This document shows, piece after piece, positions 6,945 through 14,980 of a DNA stretch of 38,226 bases (positions within the stretch are counted from its first letter, which is position 1; each line of letters starts with the position of its first letter). Location: contig JAJDAQ010000046.1 in assembly GCA_029261815.1 (NCBI GenBank), positions 1 through 38,226 of the forward strand, written 5' to 3'. The stretch is from Deltaproteobacteria bacterium (GTDB taxonomy: Bacteria; Myxococcota_A; UBA9160; UBA6930). The translations under genes and the position numbers were made by a program. The notes under the pieces are model-generated. The model searched no databases. It was not told where the DNA came from and was given only the letters and a program-made list of their open reading frames with translations.

Positions 6945-8756
6945 ATGAACTCCGACGACCAGACCGAGCCCAACGAGCCGACCGAGCTGACTGCCCCCAC
7001 GGAGCCGACCGCCAGCCCCACTCCGGAAGAAACACCGGTCGAAGCGGAAGCAGCACCGGTCCAAGGCCTGCCGGAAGAAATTCCCGCCGCCTTGCGCAAG
7101 GCGATGTCGGCCCGCGGCTTCAGTGAACTCACGTCGGTCCAGGCAGCCGTGCTGGCGGCCGAGTCGTCGGGCCGCGACGTGCGGATCTCCTCACAGACCG
7201 GCTCGGGCAAGACCGTGGCCATTGGCCTCGCGCTGGCCGGAACCCTGACGGGCGACGCCGCCTCGTCGAAGCGACGCGGGCCGCAGGTCCTGGTCCTGGT
7301 TCCGACGCGTGAACTCGCGATGCAGGTACGCGACGAACTGCGCTGGCTATTCGCCGAAGTCGGCCGGATCGGCGTCGAAGTCGTCATGGGCGGAACCTCG
7401 CTTAGCAACGAGCGCCGCGTGCTCAACGGCCGACCGGCCATCGTGGTCGGAACGCCTGGCCGCACCCTGGACCACATCCAGAATCGCGCCCTCGACTGCG
7501 GCGATATCCAGCACGTCGTCCTCGATGAGTCCGACCACATGCTGGACCTGGGCTTCCGCGATGAGCTTGAAGCCATCCTCGGAGAACTCCCGAAGGAGCG
7601 TCGCACCCACCTCGTCTCGGCCACCTTCGCGCGCCCGGTCCAGAAGCTGGCCGACCGCTTCCAGCACAATGCCCTCCATATCGAAGGCACACGCCTCGGC
7701 GACGCCAACGCCGACATCGAACACGTGGCCCACATTGTCGGCCCGGGCGACACCTACAGCGCCCTCGTCAACTGGCTCCTGCTCAACGAAGGTGGCCGCT
7801 GCCTGATCTTCGTCGAGCGTCGAATCGACGCGAGTTCACTCGCCGAACGCCTCTCGGGCGACGGTTTCCCGGTACAGGCCTTCAGTGGCGAACTGCCGCA
7901 GGCGCAGCGCACGCGGACGTTGAACGCGTTCCGCGATGGCACGATCAAGACGCTGGTTTCCACCGACGTCGCGGCCCGCGGGATCGACGTCCCGAACATC
8001 GAGTTGGTCATCCACGCGGACCCGCCGGGTGACGCGGACACCTACGTTCACCGTAGTGGCCGGACCGGCCGTGCCGGACTGACCGGACGGAGCGTCATGC
8101 TCGTCCCGCCGCGCGCTCAACGTTATGCCGAGCGGGTTCACCGGTCAGCCAAGGTAGACGCCGACTGGCGACCGGCCCCGACGGCCTCCCGCGTGCGCAA
8201 GCAGCTTCGACGCCGCTTCCGGCAGGAGATCCACGAACGCCTTCGCTCGGAAGAGGCCGTCTCGCAGGAGCGGATCGACTACGCCAAGACGCTGCTCGAC
8301 GGACGAGACCCGGCCGCCGTGGTCGCGCTGCTTCTCGACGTGGCGGAGCCGAAGCCGGCCCGCGAACCGATGGATGTCCGCGAAGTACGGACCGAACCCG
8401 GACGCGCACCCACACAGCCCAATGCCGGTTACGTCCGGTTCCGGCTCAATTGGGGTGAAAAGGGCGGCGCCGCTCCCAACCGCATCCTGGGCCATGTCTG
8501 TCGGCGCGGGAAGATCCAGGGCCACCGGATCGGTGCCATCGACATCGGCTACGAGGACTCGACCTTCGACGTATCGGACGAGGTCGCGAGCCAGTTCGAG
8601 CAACTCGTGCAGAAGCCCGACTCCCGCGATCCGAAGATTCGCATCACGCGCGTGAGCGGTGGCGGAGGCGGCGGAGGCCAGGGCTCGCCCAGCGGACACC
8701 GCCCCCACAAGCCGCGCCGGAAGCCGTTCGGCCCGAGGCGCAACGACCGGGGATAG
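6945..8756 (+). CDS. DEAD-box RNA helicase with DbpA-type RNA-binding domain
   Basis: A 603-residue ATP-dependent RNA helicase. Core motifs: Q-motif-like Phe/Gln region at 47-58; motif I SSQTGSGKT (82-90); PTRELA; TPGR; motif II D194-E-S-D197 (the third residue is Ser rather than Ala); SAT; STDVAARGID; and HRSGRTGRAG. A DbpA/CsdA-type RNA-binding domain (about 496-565, beginning YVRFRLNWG) is followed by a Gly-rich then basic tail. In DbpA this domain binds 23S rRNA helix 92, so ribosome assembly is the likely role. The first 45 residues are Pro/Glu/Thr-rich and probably disordered. The start at ATG 6945 lacks a strong Shine-Dalgarno; GTG 6906 in frame is an alternative. It stands alone with a 210-base upstream gap. 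Confidence 0.93.
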   Translation: MNSDDQTEPNEPTELTAPTEPTASPTPEETPVEAEAAPVQGLPEEIPAALRKAMSARGFSELTSVQAAVLAAESSGRDVRISSQTGSGKTVAIGLALAGTLTGDAASSKRRGPQVLVLVPTRELAMQVRDELRWLFAEVGRIGVEVVMGGTSLSNERRVLNGRPAIVVGTPGRTLDHIQNRALDCGDIQHVVLDESDHMLDLGFRDELEAILGELPKERRTHLVSATFARPVQKLADRFQHNALHIEGTRLGDANADIEHVAHIVGPGDTYSALVNWLLLNEGGRCLIFVERRIDASSLAERLSGDGFPVQAFSGELPQAQRTRTLNAFRDGTIKTLVSTDVAARGIDVPNIELVIHADPPGDADTYVHRSGRTGRAGLTGRSVMLVPPRAQRYAERVHRSAKVDADWRPAPTASRVRKQLRRRFRQEIHERLRSEEAVSQERIDYAKTLLDGRDPAAVVALLLDVAEPKPAREPMDVREVRTEPGRAPTQPNAGYVRFRLNWGEKGGAAPNRILGHVCRRGKIQGHRIGAIDIGYEDSTFDVSDEVASQFEQLVQKPDSRDPKIRITRVSGGGGGGGQGSPSGHRPHKPRRKPFGPRRNDRG

Positions 8757-8816
8757 CGGATAGCGGCGAGCAAAACGCCCCGCGACCGCTTCGAGACGAT
8801 ATCCTCGCGGCCGCTC

Positions 8817-10556
8817 ATGCAATCCCAATCGCCGACCGCTGACGCCCCCGACTTCGAAGTCCCCTTCGACGACCCCGAAGTCCCCTTCGACGATTGCGAA
8901 GTCCCCTTCGACGATCCCGAAGTCCCCTTCGACGTGATCGTCGTCGGCGCTGGCTTTGCCGGCCTCTACGCCCTGCACCGGCTGCGCGAATCCGGGCATC
9001 GCGTGCGCGTCTATGAAGCGGGCGATTCCGTCGGCGGGACCTGGTACTGGAACCGCTACCCCGGCGCGCGCTGCGACGCCGAAAGCCTGGCGTACTCCTT
9101 CTCGTTCTCGCCTGAGCTCGAGCAGGAGTGGGAATGGACGGAACGTTATGCCGGCCAGCCCGAGATCCTGCGATACATCGAGCACGTCACGGATCGGTTC
9201 GAACTTCGGCAACACATCCGGTTCAACCGCAAGGTCACCAGCGCCCACTGGGACGAGCATGCGCGCGAGTGGCGCCTCACGACCGACGCCGGAGATACCG
9301 CCCGCGCACCCGTCTGCATCATGGCCACCGGCTGCCTGTCCGTTCCCAAGGTTCCCGACATCCCGGGCATCGGGGACTACGAGGGTCCGAAGTACCTCAC
9401 CGGTCGCTGGCCCCACGAGGGCGTCGATTTCTCGGGACTCCGCGTGGGCATCGTCGGCACGGGCTCTTCCGCGATCCAGGCCATTCCAGTCATCGCCGAG
9501 CAGGCGGAGCATCTGACCGTCTTCCAACGGACGCCCAACTTCAGCATTCCAGCGCACAACCGGCCGCTCGATCCCGACTTCGCACGTGCCTACAAAGAGC
9601 ACTACCGCGAACACCGGCGCCTCTACCAGCTGGGCCTGTCCAGCGGCTTTGGCGACACCCAGATCCAACCGTCCCCAGGCGGTCCCGCCGCCGAGCAGGT
9701 AATGGCGCTCGACGATGCTGACTTCGAACGGATCTGCGACGACTACTGGGCCACCGGAGGCGCGCGCTTTACCGGTGCCATCGCGGACACGCTGATCAAC
9801 GAGGCGGCAAATGCACGGGTCTCGGCCTATGTGCACAAGAAGATCCGCAGCATCGTGCGAGACCCGAAGACGGCGGACGCCCTCTGCCCCCACTCGCACC
9901 CACTCGGCACCAAGCGGATCTGCGTCGACACGAACTATTTCGAAACCTACAACCGGGCGAACGTCTCGCTGGTCGACTTGCAGGAGACGCCGATCGAGAC
10001 GGCCAACCCGACCGGGCTTCGAACGACAGCCGACTCGTACGCGTTCGATGCGTTGGTCCTCGCCACTGGCTTCGATGCCATGACGGGCGCGCTGCTGGGG
10101 ATGGACATTCGTGGCGAGGGAGATGTCGCACTCGCGGACGCCTGGGCCGAAGGGCCGCGGGCCTATCTCGGGCTGATGGTCTCGGGCTTCCCGAACCTCT
10201 TCACGGTCACCGGGCCCGGAAGCCCGTCGGTCCTGAGCAACATGCTCGTATCCATCGAACAGCACATCGAGTTCATCCTGGATGTGATGGCCGCGATGGC
10301 GGAGCGCGACGCGACGCAGGTCGATGCGGAGGCCGAAGCCCAGGAGGCCTGGGTCGCGCACGTGCGCGAGGTCGCCGACGCGACCCTGATGCCGAAGGCC
10401 GGCTCCTGGTACATGGGCGCCAACGTGCCCGGGAAGCCTCGCGTCTTCATGCCGTACGCCGCTGGCGTGGGTGTCTACCGGGAAGTCTGCGAAGACGTCG
10501 CTGCAAACGGGTTCCGCGGTTTTCGCTTCGACGCACCAACGCCGGCCGGCAATTAG
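8817..10556 (+). CDS. Flavin monooxygenase of the type I Baeyer-Villiger (CHMO-like) family
   Basis: A 579-residue FAD/NADPH monooxygenase that would insert oxygen into a ketone, giving an ester or lactone. FAD-binding GAGFAG (44-49) is followed by the family block GGTWYWNRYPGARCD; NADPH-binding GTGSSAIQ is at 214-221; and the C-terminal half has VLATGFDAMTG. The fingerprint FxGxxxHxxxW appears at 188-198 as Y188-E-G-P-K-Y-L194-T-G-R-W198, so the His is Leu. Residues 14-39 are four heptad copies of EVPFDD[P/C], encoded by a 21-bp tandem repeat abutting the Rossmann strand. No Shine-Dalgarno is visible; TATCCT (8800-8805) could be a -10 leaving about five leader bases. The substrate is unknown; steroids or cyclic ketones are plausible. 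Confidence 0.92.
   Translation: MQSQSPTADAPDFEVPFDDPEVPFDDCEVPFDDPEVPFDVIVVGAGFAGLYALHRLRESGHRVRVYEAGDSVGGTWYWNRYPGARCDAESLAYSFSFSPELEQEWEWTERYAGQPEILRYIEHVTDRFELRQHIRFNRKVTSAHWDEHAREWRLTTDAGDTARAPVCIMATGCLSVPKVPDIPGIGDYEGPKYLTGRWPHEGVDFSGLRVGIVGTGSSAIQAIPVIAEQAEHLTVFQRTPNFSIPAHNRPLDPDFARAYKEHYREHRRLYQLGLSSGFGDTQIQPSPGGPAAEQVMALDDADFERICDDYWATGGARFTGAIADTLINEAANARVSAYVHKKIRSIVRDPKTADALCPHSHPLGTKRICVDTNYFETYNRANVSLVDLQETPIETANPTGLRTTADSYAFDALVLATGFDAMTGALLGMDIRGEGDVALADAWAEGPRAYLGLMVSGFPNLFTVTGPGSPSVLSNMLVSIEQHIEFILDVMAAMAERDATQVDAEAEAQEAWVAHVREVADATLMPKAGSWYMGANVPGKPRVFMPYAAGVGVYREVCEDVAANGFRGFRFDAPTPAGN
8856..8933 (+). repeat. 21-bp tandem repeat (3.7 copies) inside the monooxygenase gene
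   Basis: Units start at 8856, 8877, 8898 and 8919. The shared core is GAAGTCCCCTTCGAC, followed in the first three units by a GA[C/T] plus two codons. Each unit adds seven codons (EVPFDDP), so copy changes keep the reading frame. The last unit runs directly into the first FAD-binding beta strand (F-D-V-I-V-V-G). Confidence 0.95.
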
Positions 10557-10607
10557 TTCGTCACCGCAGTGACCCTGGGCGCCACCCACGGTGATGGCCC
10601 GACTCCC

Positions 10608-12386
10608 ATGCTGAAGCGATCCTGGCCGCAACGGGAACCCTCCCCGCGCGTGGGCGTCTGTGCCCTCGGCGCTGGGTGGCTCGTGCTGTGTTGGCTGGCA
10701 GTGCCGGCCATCGCGATCGACTTCGTGGACGTTTCGGCGAGCGCGGGCCTGGACCACGTCCAGCACGTCGCGCAAGCGCCGGGCACCTGCATCTTCGGTG
10801 CGGTCTGCGACCCGGACCGCATGACCGGCGGCGTCGCGTCGGCCGACGTTGACGGTGACGGCGATCTCGACCTCTTCTTCACGCGCATCGATGGGCACGA
10901 TCTCCTGTATGCGAACGATGGCCTGGGGGTCTTCACCGACATCAGCGCTGGCTCCGGCCTCGCAGACGTCGTCGCCCAGACGAATGGCGCCGTCTTCGCC
11001 GACATCGACAACGATGGGGACAGCGACCTCTACGTGACCACGCTCGGGACTTCGGGCGACCCGGCGAACAATCGGAACTACCTCTTCCTCAATGACGGGA
11101 GCGGGCACTTCACTGAAGTCGCCGCCGCGCGCGGCGCTGCGGTCTCCGACGCGGCGGCGAATCGGGCGAGCTTCAGTGTTTCGGCCGGCGACTTCGACAA
11201 CGACGGTTGGACGGACCTTCACACGGTCGAGTGGTCTTCGATCGGAACTGCCAGCGTGTTGCTGCGAAACCTGGGGCCCGCCCAACCCGGCAGCTTCGAG
11301 GATGTCAGCGCTTCCAGCGGAACCGCCGACATCGCGACCTCCTTCGGATTCGCCAGCAGTTTCGTCGACCTCGATGGTGACGGATGGCAGGACCTGGCCG
11401 TCGCCGGCGACTTTGGAACGAGCCGCCTGTTCTGGAACGATGGCGACGGCACCTTCACCGAAGGGACCGTGGCGGCCGGCGTCGGGACCGATGAGAACGG
11501 GATGGGATCTGCGTTCGCGGACTTCGACCGGGATGGGAAGCTCGACTGGTTTGTCACGTCGATCCACGACGCAAACGCAACCTGCGACAGCCAGAACTGC
11601 GGCTGGGGTTACACCGGAAATCGCCTCTACCGAAACCTCGGCGGCCGCGTGTTCGAAGATGCGACCGACGCAGCGGGCGTCCGCGAGGGGTTCTGGGGCT
11701 GGGGAGCCGCATTCGCCGATTTCGACAACGACGGCGATGCCGACCTCGTGATGACGAACGGGGTCGACTTCCCCGGTGTGAGCGTCGACGACGCGTACAC
11801 GGCCGACCCGATGCGACTCTGGGAGAACGACGGAACCGGACAGTACGCCGAGCGTTCCATGACGGCGGGCTTGACCGACACCGGATCGGGAAAGGGACTC
11901 TTGCCGTTCGACATGGACGGCGATGGCGACCTCGACCTGTTGGTCGTCAACAACGCTGCGGCGCCACGTCTCTACCGGAACGAGTCGCCCACGACGAACG
12001 ATTGGATCGCGGTCGAAGTCGAGGGCGCCGCCACCAACCGCGATGGGCGCGGCGTACGTGTCCTCGTCTCACGCCCCGGCATTCCGGACCAACTCGCCGA
12101 GATCGGAGCAGACAGTCACTTCCTCGCGGGCATGCCGACGCGCGCGCACTTCGGGCTCGGCCCCAACTCCGGGACAACCGTCGCGGTTGAAGTGACACTG
12201 CCGGCTTCGGGCGCGACCTACCGCTTTCCGCGCGTCGCGCCGAACCAGGTCCTCGTCCTCCACGAGCCGCCGCCGCTTCCGGCGTGCGGCCTGGGCGTAG
12301 AACTGCTCCCGATCACAGGGGCTCTCTGGTACGCGCGATCGCGGCGGCGCCGCCGTGCCAGCACTGGCACCTCGCCGGCCAGCTGA
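10608..12386 (+). CDS. Secreted CRTAC1-like FG-GAP/ASPIC-UnbV protein with C-terminal sorting tail
   Basis: A 592-residue exported protein. A signal peptide with a basic n-region and the core CALGAGWLVLCWLAV ends at AIA (about 43). At least seven calcium-binding FG-GAP/VCBS loops follow, such as DVDGDGDLDLFF, DIDNDGDSDLYV, DFDNDGWTDLHT and DMDGDGDLDLLV, predicting a beta-propeller. An ASPIC/UnbV domain (RDGRGVRVLV...HFGLG) completes the CRTAC1 layout. The C-terminus has CGLGVEL, a hydrophobic stretch and five Arg, like the end of the di-haem protein at 24282. I chose ATG 10608 because it begins the signal peptide; GTG 10569 is in frame upstream. It lies 51 bases after the monooxygenase on the same strand. 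Probably surface-attached; partner unknown. Confidence 0.88.
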   Translation: MLKRSWPQREPSPRVGVCALGAGWLVLCWLAVPAIAIDFVDVSASAGLDHVQHVAQAPGTCIFGAVCDPDRMTGGVASADVDGDGDLDLFFTRIDGHDLLYANDGLGVFTDISAGSGLADVVAQTNGAVFADIDNDGDSDLYVTTLGTSGDPANNRNYLFLNDGSGHFTEVAAARGAAVSDAAANRASFSVSAGDFDNDGWTDLHTVEWSSIGTASVLLRNLGPAQPGSFEDVSASSGTADIATSFGFASSFVDLDGDGWQDLAVAGDFGTSRLFWNDGDGTFTEGTVAAGVGTDENGMGSAFADFDRDGKLDWFVTSIHDANATCDSQNCGWGYTGNRLYRNLGGRVFEDATDAAGVREGFWGWGAAFADFDNDGDADLVMTNGVDFPGVSVDDAYTADPMRLWENDGTGQYAERSMTAGLTDTGSGKGLLPFDMDGDGDLDLLVVNNAAAPRLYRNESPTTNDWIAVEVEGAATNRDGRGVRVLVSRPGIPDQLAEIGADSHFLAGMPTRAHFGLGPNSGTTVAVEVTLPASGATYRFPRVAPNQVLVLHEPPPLPACGLGVELLPITGALWYARSRRRRRASTGTSPAS

Positions 12387-12478
12387 GGCGGGCTCCGCGC
12401 TGGAATCCGCCGCCCACGACCGGGTGGATGGGATATCGTGCCCCTTCGCTCCAACCGCGCCCTCCCAAGGAGAACCAA

Positions 12479-12853
12479 ATGCTCGGCTACACCACGATCG
12501 GCACCAAGGACATGGACCGGGCGACTGCCTTCTACGATGCGCTTCTGGCCGAGATCGGCGCGTCGCAGCTCTTCGGACAAGACCGCATCAAGTTCTATGG
12601 AACGTCGATGGATACGGCGATGCTCGCGATCTGCATCCCCTACGACGAGAAGGCCCATGACTGCGGCAACGGCAACATGATCGCGATCCCCGGCGGCTCT
12701 CGCGAAGGCGTCGACAAGCTGTACGCCAAGGCGATCGAACTCGGTGCCACAGACGAAGGCCCCCCGGGAGAACGCCTCCCGGTCTTCTACGGGGCCTACG
12801 TTCGGGATCTCGATGGCAACAAGCTCTGTTTCTTCGAAATGAAGATGGGCTAG
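12479..12853 (+). CDS. VOC-superfamily (glyoxalase/bleomycin-resistance-like) protein
   Basis: A 124-residue protein of the vicinal oxygen chelate fold. It begins LGYTTIGTKDMDRATAFYDALL, the usual first beta-alpha unit, and ends with the paired strand YVRDLDGNKLCFFEM, where a terminal Glu is often a metal ligand. The expected N-terminal metal His is replaced by Thr/Tyr positions, so it may belong to the non-glyoxalase VOC branch. The start at 12479 has a strong AAGGAG (12468-12473). DUF1295 follows 10 bases later and overlaps at the ribosome-site level, so the two are cotranscribed. Reaction unknown. Confidence 0.88.
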   Translation: MLGYTTIGTKDMDRATAFYDALLAEIGASQLFGQDRIKFYGTSMDTAMLAICIPYDEKAHDCGNGNMIAIPGGSREGVDKLYAKAIELGATDEGPPGERLPVFYGAYVRDLDGNKLCFFEMKMG

Positions 12854-12863
12854 GAGCCGTCCG

Positions 12864-13739
12864 TTGAGACCGGCAGAGCGACAAGCAGCCCTCGCGATTC
12901 CGACAATCCTCCTTGTTGGAGCCGGAATCGCCTGGGCCGGAAGCCAGGGCGGAGTCCTCGTCGGCGGGTTCCCGCTCTTCGCGCTCTGTGCGGCCGTCGC
13001 GTTCGGCGTGAACTGGCTCGTCTTCGTCCATGCCAATGCGACGAAGTCGGATCACTTCTTCGACCTGACGGGCAGCCTGACCTACATCTCGCTCATCGTC
13101 GCAGCCCTTGTCCTGACGGCACCACCCGACCCGCGCGCAGTACTGTTAGGCGCGCTCGTCGTCCTGTGGGCGCTACGACTCGGGTCCTTCCTCTACGCGC
13201 GCATCCGCCACACGGAAGGGGACCCGCGCTTCGAACGAATCAAGCGCAGCTTCATCCGTTTCTTCATGGCATGGACGCTCCAGGGACTGTGGGTGCTCTT
13301 GACCCTGGCCTGCGCGCTGGCGGCGATGACGAGCGCATCGCCGAAGCCCCTTGGCATCTTCGCGGCGGTGGGCACAGCACTTTGGCTCGCGGGTTTCGCC
13401 ATCGAAGTCGCGGCGGACAATCAGAAGAAGAAGTTCCGGGCCGACCCGGCCAACGACGGCAAATTCATCGCCGAGGGCCTCTGGCGCTGGTCGCAGCATC
13501 CGAACTACTTCGGCGAAATCCTGCTCTGGGTGGGTGTCGCCGTCATTGCGTGGCCGGTCCTGTCGGGCTGGCAGAACGCGACCTTGATCTCGCCCGTCTT
13601 CGTCTACATCCTGCTGACGCGCATCAGCGGCATTTCGATGCTCGATGCGCGCGCCCTGAAACGCTGGGGCGACGACGAGGCGTACCGCACGTACCGGGCA
13701 AGCACGCCGGCACTCTGGTTGCGGCCTCCTCGCGGATAG
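12864..13739 (+). CDS. DUF1295 integral membrane protein (steroid 5-alpha-reductase-like)
   Basis: A 291-residue polytopic inner-membrane protein of the DUF1295 family, related to steroid 5-alpha-reductases and isoprenylcysteine methyltransferases. About seven hydrophobic segments are visible. The signature near the C-terminus is GLWRWSQHPNYFGEILLWVGV, with the HPNYFGE core that binds cofactor in this superfamily, followed by LDARALKRWGDDEAYRTY. The start is TTG 12864 with TAGGAGCC seven bases upstream, which includes the VOC stop codon, implying translational coupling. A reductase acting on a lipid or sterol-like double bond is likely, but no substrate can be named. It converges on the esterase gene with only 8 bases between the stops. 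Confidence 0.9.
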   Translation: MRPAERQAALAIPTILLVGAGIAWAGSQGGVLVGGFPLFALCAAVAFGVNWLVFVHANATKSDHFFDLTGSLTYISLIVAALVLTAPPDPRAVLLGALVVLWALRLGSFLYARIRHTEGDPRFERIKRSFIRFFMAWTLQGLWVLLTLACALAAMTSASPKPLGIFAAVGTALWLAGFAIEVAADNQKKKFRADPANDGKFIAEGLWRWSQHPNYFGEILLWVGVAVIAWPVLSGWQNATLISPVFVYILLTRISGISMLDARALKRWGDDEAYRTYRASTPALWLRPPRG

Positions 13740-13747
13740 GGTTCCGA

Positions 13748-14884
13748 CTATTCCGCGATCGGGTGCGCGAGCGTCTCGCTCGGCGGTGCCTCACCAATCC
13801 CGCGCAGGGTGGCATCGAGGAACGCACGTACGCGGCGCGTGATGGGTTCGCCAAAGAAATCTCCGTGGCCTCCGCCCTCGATCGTGAGCAACGCCGTCGG
13901 CACACCCGCTTCGCGCAGCGCCCGATCGAGTCGAACGGACTCTTCGTAGGGAACCAACGGATCGGCCGTTCCGTGGATGAAATAGAACGGCGGGTCTTCG
14001 GCATCGACATGAAGGAGCGGCGAAGCATGGCGCGCCAGATCGGCGACGGCTTCGCCGCGCCCGCCGAGGAAGCGTTCCCGACTGGTCGGAACGCCTGGCG
14101 TCTCACGAAGCCGGCGCGTCAGGTCGGAGCTGCCAAAGATCGGGATCGCGCACTGCACGTCCGAAGATTCGTCGGGTGTGGGGCCGAGATCTCCGGCGTG
14201 TGAAGGACTCCCGTTGGTGGTCCCCAACAAGCCGACCAGGTGTCCACCGGCCGATGCCCCCATCACGCACACGCGATCGGCATCGAACCCCCACTCGTCG
14301 GCGTTCGCGCGGATCCAACGCAAGCCCGCATTCAGATCATGGAAGGGCGCGGGGTAGTCCACTTCTCCGGACAGGCGGTAGCCGATGGAGACGGCGGCGT
14401 AGTGGCCAGACGCCACGTGGGGTGCGACTTGCGGGCGTGCCATCAACCGGCTGCCAAGGCTCCAACCTCCGCCGTGGACATAGGCGATCACGGGCAGCGG
14501 CGCGTCGCCGATGCGCTGGACCGGCACGAAGACGTCGAGCTGTTGCCGGTGGTGGTCGGTCCCCGCATACGCGATGTCTGCCGTCAGGGCGACATTGTCC
14601 GGGAGCGGCGCATCGAAGCGGGCACCCGGCTGGTTCAGGTACGCGATGTACTCCCCGCGATCGAGTGCACCGTCTCCGTCTTGATCCCCCAGCAGCATCC
14701 AGGGCCGCGCGGCCGCCGGCATCTCGGCCGCCGCGAGCTGGCCATCGCCGTTGGCGTCCTGGGCCGACCACTCGGCGGTCTGCCGCGCTTCCTCGGCGAC
14801 GAGGGACGCAGGCCGATCCTCCGCAGATGCGGCGGCAGCGAGGAACAAGACGGTGGCGAAAACAAGCAGGCGAGCATGCGACAT
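13748..14884 (-). CDS. Secreted EF-hand alpha/beta-hydrolase (esterase/lipase-like)
   Basis: A 378-residue exported enzyme. The signal peptide is at 1-21 (ends SA-E). Two EF-hand-type loops follow: DANGDGQLAAAE (43-54) and DQDGDGALDRGE (67-78). From about 110 onward is an alpha/beta-hydrolase of the hormone-sensitive-lipase/carboxylesterase type, with oxyanion HGGGW (137-141), nucleophile Ser211 in GASAG, acid Asp308 in HGTADPLVP and catalytic His340 in GGGHGDFF. The N-terminal calcium-binding pair fused to an esterase suggests Ca2+-dependent stability or surface attachment. The start at 14884 gives the signal peptide; the frame remains open far upstream on this strand but only as a shadow of the flavoprotein gene. 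Divergent from that gene by 96 bases. Confidence 0.9.
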   Translation of the reverse strand: MSHARLLVFATVLFLAAAASAEDRPASLVAEEARQTAEWSAQDANGDGQLAAAEMPAAARPWMLLGDQDGDGALDRGEYIAYLNQPGARFDAPLPDNVALTADIAYAGTDHHRQQLDVFVPVQRIGDAPLPVIAYVHGGGWSLGSRLMARPQVAPHVASGHYAAVSIGYRLSGEVDYPAPFHDLNAGLRWIRANADEWGFDADRVCVMGASAGGHLVGLLGTTNGSPSHAGDLGPTPDESSDVQCAIPIFGSSDLTRRLRETPGVPTSRERFLGGRGEAVADLARHASPLLHVDAEDPPFYFIHGTADPLVPYEESVRLDRALREAGVPTALLTIEGGGHGDFFGEPITRRVRAFLDATLRGIGEAPPSETLAHPIAE

Positions 14885-14968
14885 CGTCCGAGCATGCCGT
14901 AGCCGTGCCCGCGAGCCCACCGCGCGGCTTGCCGGGTCCCGCGCGATGGCCGACCGCAGCGTCACCCC

Positions 14969-14974
14969 TACCCT
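14969..14974 (+). promoter_or_regulatory. Candidate -10 of a leaderless transcript
   Basis: TACCCT lies exactly six bases before the ATG of the flavoprotein gene at 14981, and no Shine-Dalgarno is visible in the preceding 25 bases. A start of transcription about seven bases after the -10 would coincide with the start codon. No convincing -35 is seen. Confidence 0.4.
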
Positions 14975-14980
14975 ACGCCC

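Noticed and set aside
8145..11567. 1140-codon open frame on the minus strand
   Set aside because: It is antisense to the helicase, monooxygenase and CRTAC1-like genes. The absence of stops is explained by high GC at third codon positions; it has no ribosome site, coherent domains or signal, and is rich in Arg/Val/Asp as expected for a shadow.
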